Source of the DNA: Gemmatimonadota bacterium
GTDB taxonomy: Bacteria > Gemmatimonadota > Gemmatimonadetes > Gemmatimonadales > Gemmatimonadaceae
Length of the DNA: 64,000 bases
Assembly: GCA_016704465.1 (NCBI GenBank)
Contig: JADJAD010000009.1
Coordinates: 372,001 to 436,000, forward strand
Direction of reading: 5' to 3'
Notes under the pieces: generated by a model
What the model saw: only the letters and a program-made list of their open reading frames with translations
What the model was told of the DNA's origin: nothing
Database searches by the model: none
Shown: positions 61,480 through 64,000 of the stretch, one piece after another
Numbering within the stretch: position 1 is the stretch's first letter
Layout: each line of letters begins with the position of its first letter
Translations under genes and position numbers: made by a program

Positions 61480-62121
61480 GTGGCGGCAATACCCGCAGAT
61501 GTGTCGCTGCCGTTTAGAGGGTACCTTTCGGCTGTGCCCTACAAAGCCAATCCCGACACGTCCATTGGCGCGTCACCGCTCATCGAGGTTGACGCCTCCG
61601 GTCGCACCGCCTCGCAGATCGCCGCCGAGGATCCCGGCGCTGCGAAGTTCCTGGTCGCGCTGGTCGGCTTTGCGCTAACCCCGCTTCTGTATCCCATCAC
61701 AACCGCGATTCTGGTTGGCGCCGGTCTGGGTGCCAGCGCAGTGATTGGCGCCGTGGCTCAACCACTGGCAGGTTGGACGCGGCTGGCCCTGGTGGCCGCT
61801 CCCATTGTGGTGTTGTTCGTCGTGCTGATGCGGATCGAGCAGCGGATGGGGACGTGGCGTGCGTATCGGTGGACGCGTCACGCGATGCGGCTGTTGATTC
61901 CGGGACTCTTCTTCAATCAGATGATCCGCAGCGACATGGGGCTACCTGACCCCAATATCACCACCTTCGTGAGCGAGACCCTCGGGAACTCGGCGCTACT
62001 TGGTTCCATGCTTGGTCCCGCTGTGGGGATGCAGCTGCTCTTGTGGTTTGCCGGAGCGGTGCGCGCGGACTGGCACGCGTCGCTCGTGGCGATGCGGATG
62101 CGCGCCGCTAGCCTCGACTAA
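61480..62121 (+). CDS. Hypothetical multi-helix membrane protein
   Basis: The family is not recognised. A GTG at 61480 is the first plausible start; 213 residues. After a soluble N-terminus (NPDTSIGASPLIEVDASGR) come three to four hydrophobic helices: FLVALVGFALTPLLYPITTA, ILVGAGLGASAVIGAVAQPL, LALVAAPIVVLFVVLM and LLGSMLGPAVGMQLLLWFAG. Between them lies a basic section (RIEQRMGTWRAYRWTRHAMR). The gene lies in a poorly coding region without clear partners. Confidence 0.6.
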   Translation: MAAIPADVSLPFRGYLSAVPYKANPDTSIGASPLIEVDASGRTASQIAAEDPGAAKFLVALVGFALTPLLYPITTAILVGAGLGASAVIGAVAQPLAGWTRLALVAAPIVVLFVVLMRIEQRMGTWRAYRWTRHAMRLLIPGLFFNQMIRSDMGLPDPNITTFVSETLGNSALLGSMLGPAVGMQLLLWFAGAVRADWHASLVAMRMRAASLD

Positions 62122-62303
62122 GCGCGAGGTTCGTCCGGCGCGTCACTGCGTGAGAATCGGCGCCAGCGACCGCTCGAGTGCAGGACGCAGCGGCGGCGCC
62201 GTGTTTCTACGGGAACGTGACCGTCAGTGGTGCAGGTCGGACGTGACCTCAGGCTTCACCCTTGGCCTCAGGCCGCCGGGGCTAGACACTCCGGCTCCTC
62301 GCC

Positions 62304-62720
62304 TCACGGCCGTGAGTCCGCGCCCTCGCGAATCTGCCGGTCATATTCGACGGCGTCGTAGTGGCCCAGCGAGCATTGAATCAGATGTGCCGGACTGAGC
62401 GTCCACTCCTCATGGCCGCTGATGCGCACCGCCTTCCCCGATCCGCCAGGGCCGGTGTTCGTGCCAGTCAGCGTCCAGTGGTAAAACGCCGAGCGGCCCT
62501 CCACCTGCACACTGTCCATCGCGACGACGATGTCCGGGAGAGATGTCATGAAGGCGCTGGCCGACTCCGCGATTGCCGCTCGTCCCACCGCAGGCGCGCC
62601 ATCGTTGATGGTCAGCGATCCGTCTTCGGTGTAGTGCGCTGCGACACTCGCGGGATCCTGGCTGCACCACGCCGCGGTGTACGCGGCCGCCATCGTGACC
62701 ACGGGATCTTTCTCGGCCAT
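62304..62720 (-). CDS. SnoaL/NTF2-like protein (SgcJ/EcaC type)
   Basis: Small alpha+beta barrel protein of the NTF2-like superfamily, 138 residues. The ATG at 62720 gives MAEKDPVVTMAAAYTAAWCS, then the hallmark QDPASVAAHYTEDGSLTIND, GRAAIAESASAFMTSLPDIV, RSAFYHWTLTGTNTGPGGSG and VRISGHEEWTLSPAHLIQ. This matches the ester-cyclase/SnoaL group. Many members are enzymes or binding proteins for small polycyclic molecules, so the specific role is open. The longer in-frame start at 62933 lies in non-coding DNA. Confidence 0.8.
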   Translation of the reverse strand: MAEKDPVVTMAAAYTAAWCSQDPASVAAHYTEDGSLTINDGAPAVGRAAIAESASAFMTSLPDIVVAMDSVQVEGRSAFYHWTLTGTNTGPGGSGKAVRISGHEEWTLSPAHLIQCSLGHYDAVEYDRQIREGADSRP

Positions 62721-63218
62721 CTTTGACTCCGATGCGCAAGCAACCGCGAAGCGAACGACGGGGCCGGCTCGCGTGAATGAGGCGGAGTTCACGGGGAACT
62801 CCGACGGGCGAAAGGAGGATTCCAGCAACAACGCTTGCTGGACGGTATGGCGCCCGAGCGAGCCTGGGAACCAGTCAAATAGTAGCGTGTGCGAAGCTCC
62901 CGCAAGCCTCACATCCTGCGTGCTCGCCAGCATTCGTTAGGCCGACTGGAGGCATAGCCGGGGTACATGGGTAACGCTCGGCGACCGGTACATGGCCATG
63001 GGCGCCACCTCGCGCATCGTGCTGCCGACGCTCACTCCCGACAGCCGCCTCCTGTTCTGGATGGTGGAAGCTGGCCAGCGGAGCATGATGGACGTGTGGT
63101 TGGACGGAAGGATGATTTGCGAGTTCGACGCGCAGGGCTCAGGGCACGGGAGGCGCGGACGCGGCCTTCGTCGTGATCCGCGCAGCGGCAGCGACGGCGT
63201 GACGCGGACGTAGAGCAG
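62721..63218. other. Intergenic region of about 500 bp
   Basis: No supported gene. A short plus-strand frame at 62992-63213 (LLFWMVEAGQRSMMDVWLDG) is not recognised and ends in an Arg-rich run. A CGTTAGGC motif is present at 62935-62942. Confidence 0.3.
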
Positions 63219-64000
63219 TCACCATGACGCACGCCGCCTGACGCCGTTCACCCCAACCGATGCGCGACCGGCAATCCGTTCGGCGATGTGCGCGGCATCG
63301 CGCCCGACGCCGCCGATCAGTGCCGACATGTACGACGTTTGGAAGCAAAGCCCGACGAAATAGAGGCCCAGCGACTCCCGCACCACGCCGCATTCGTGCC
63401 GTGGGCTGCGGTCGAGACCAAGGACTGGCAGCCGAATCCAACTGAAGTCGGGGCGATAGCCGGTCGCCCACACCACGACATCGGCCGGTATCGGAGCATC
63501 GTCGCAGACGGGGTATCCATCCAGCACTGTGCTCACGCGACCCACGCGAGACGCGCCCACAGCAGCGATGTGCCGAGCGCTGATTCCCACGATGGGTTCA
63601 CCTCGACGAACGCGATGGCGTAGCGCGCGTCCGGCGTGCGTATCGACCGTAAGGCGCGAGAGCAGGGGCCACGTCCAGTCGTGGATATCGCGGCCGAGCA
63701 CGCGGCGCGGGATGTGTCCGCGACTACGGCCGGCCAACCAGACCGGTCGAAACCGTGCCAGCTCGATCGCGATCTGCACCCCGGAGTACCCGGCGCCTAC
63801 CACGAGCGCCGGTCCTGCGGGCAGGAGGTGAGGATTGACGTATTCGACCGAATGCAGCTGGTGAATGCGGGACGAGAGCCGGTTCGCGATGGCCGGAATC
63901 ACGGGAGACTGCTGCATGCCGGTCGCGACAATCACGTTGCTTGCCTCGTAGGTCACGGCTGCTGTCTGCACGGCGTATCTCCCGGCGACCCGGGTGAGCG
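63219..64000 (-). CDS. Flavin-containing monooxygenase-like oxidoreductase, partial
   Basis: FAD/NADPH-dependent monooxygenase of the CzcO/FMO type, running off the right edge. The visible 259 residues begin inside the first half (LTRVAGRYAVQTAAVTYEAS, then NVIVATGMQQSPVIP). The NADPH-binding motif is ALVVGAGYSGVQIAIELARF. The FMO-type ATG motif is VVWATGYRPDFSWI. The C-terminus GLYFVGLCFQTSYMSALIGG, then VGRDAAHIAERIAG is usual for this group. The N-terminal FAD motif lies outside the window. No partner gene is seen, so the substrate is not predictable. Confidence 0.87.
   Translation of the reverse strand, partial: LTRVAGRYAVQTAAVTYEASNVIVATGMQQSPVIPAIANRLSSRIHQLHSVEYVNPHLLPAGPALVVGAGYSGVQIAIELARFRPVWLAGRSRGHIPRRVLGRDIHDWTWPLLSRLTVDTHAGRALRHRVRRGEPIVGISARHIAAVGASRVGRVSTVLDGYPVCDDAPIPADVVVWATGYRPDFSWIRLPVLGLDRSPRHECGVVRESLGLYFVGLCFQTSYMSALIGGVGRDAAHIAERIAGRASVGVNGVRRRASW

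Noticed and set aside
62935..62942. CGTTAGGC as an integron attC core
   Set aside because: No paired inverse core or cassette structure is present, and the same octamer occurs inside ordinary genes.
62992..63213. Short plus-strand frame of 73 codons
   Set aside because: No family match by eye, no good ribosome site, and an Arg-rich end; too weak to call.

Overview
The window is G+C-rich (roughly two thirds or more by eye), with dense coding on both strands. The gene mix points to a member of the Gemmatimonadota or a close relative. It pairs a SusC/SusD-type outer-membrane uptake system with high G+C, several secreted S9 and M28 peptidases, Tat export, LytS/LytTR signalling, and an EF-P whose tip reads PGNLR. 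This taxonomic placement is an inference; no rRNA gene is present.

Layout. 1-2854 (minus) is a secreted S9 peptidase that reads without a stop into a TPR domain. 3102-7754 is a SusC/SusD pair. 7932-11923 holds a CPBP membrane protease, an M28 peptidase, a Cys/Met-metabolism PLP enzyme and a SIMPL protein. 11898-13376 (minus) is a PAS histidine kinase. 13569-17936 encodes secreted proteins: an outer-membrane-like protein, a beta-propeller, and a Big_2/HExxH protease. 17982-22295 is an ABC exporter divergent from a TesA-like esterase, with the two start codons sharing bases. 22385-24386 carries efp and eight tRNA genes (His, Trp, Glu, Glu, Asp, Leu, Thr, Gly) separated by short tandem repeats. 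24580-30989 holds an aminotransferase, two small unknown genes, and a LytS-type kinase duplicated within one polypeptide with a LytTR regulator. 31344-31417 is tRNA-Pro.

31614-42092 holds a small membrane protein, a zinc-ribbon/SH3 protein, an HNH nuclease, a lactate permease with a proline-racemase-family enzyme, a histidine kinase, serA, a FAD-linked 2-hydroxyacid dehydrogenase and a GNAT. 42166-54466 holds a His/Met-rich exported protein, an amidohydrolase, a CoA-transferase, rmuC, a membrane protein, PPK2, an M28 peptidase and a DPP-IV-type S9 peptidase. 54725-59657 holds a Tat-exported SDR, a lipoprotein and a GH9 hydrolase. 59658-63218 is gene-poor, with weak or orphan genes. A flavin monooxygenase runs off the right edge.

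Together the genes suggest a heterotroph living on peptides, glycans and organic acids. Secreted proteases and a GH9 enzyme would feed SusCD, M28 and lactate-type oxidation, with two-component control.

A recurring oddity is single-base frame breaks: nine in seven otherwise intact conserved genes, several at G or C runs. Six of the nine lie between 25.3 and 30.5 kb. Sequencing or assembly error is the simplest explanation, but real decay is not excluded. A second oddity is intergenic tandem repeats of 7, 11, 12 and 14 bp, each with three or four copies, next to gene ends or tRNAs.
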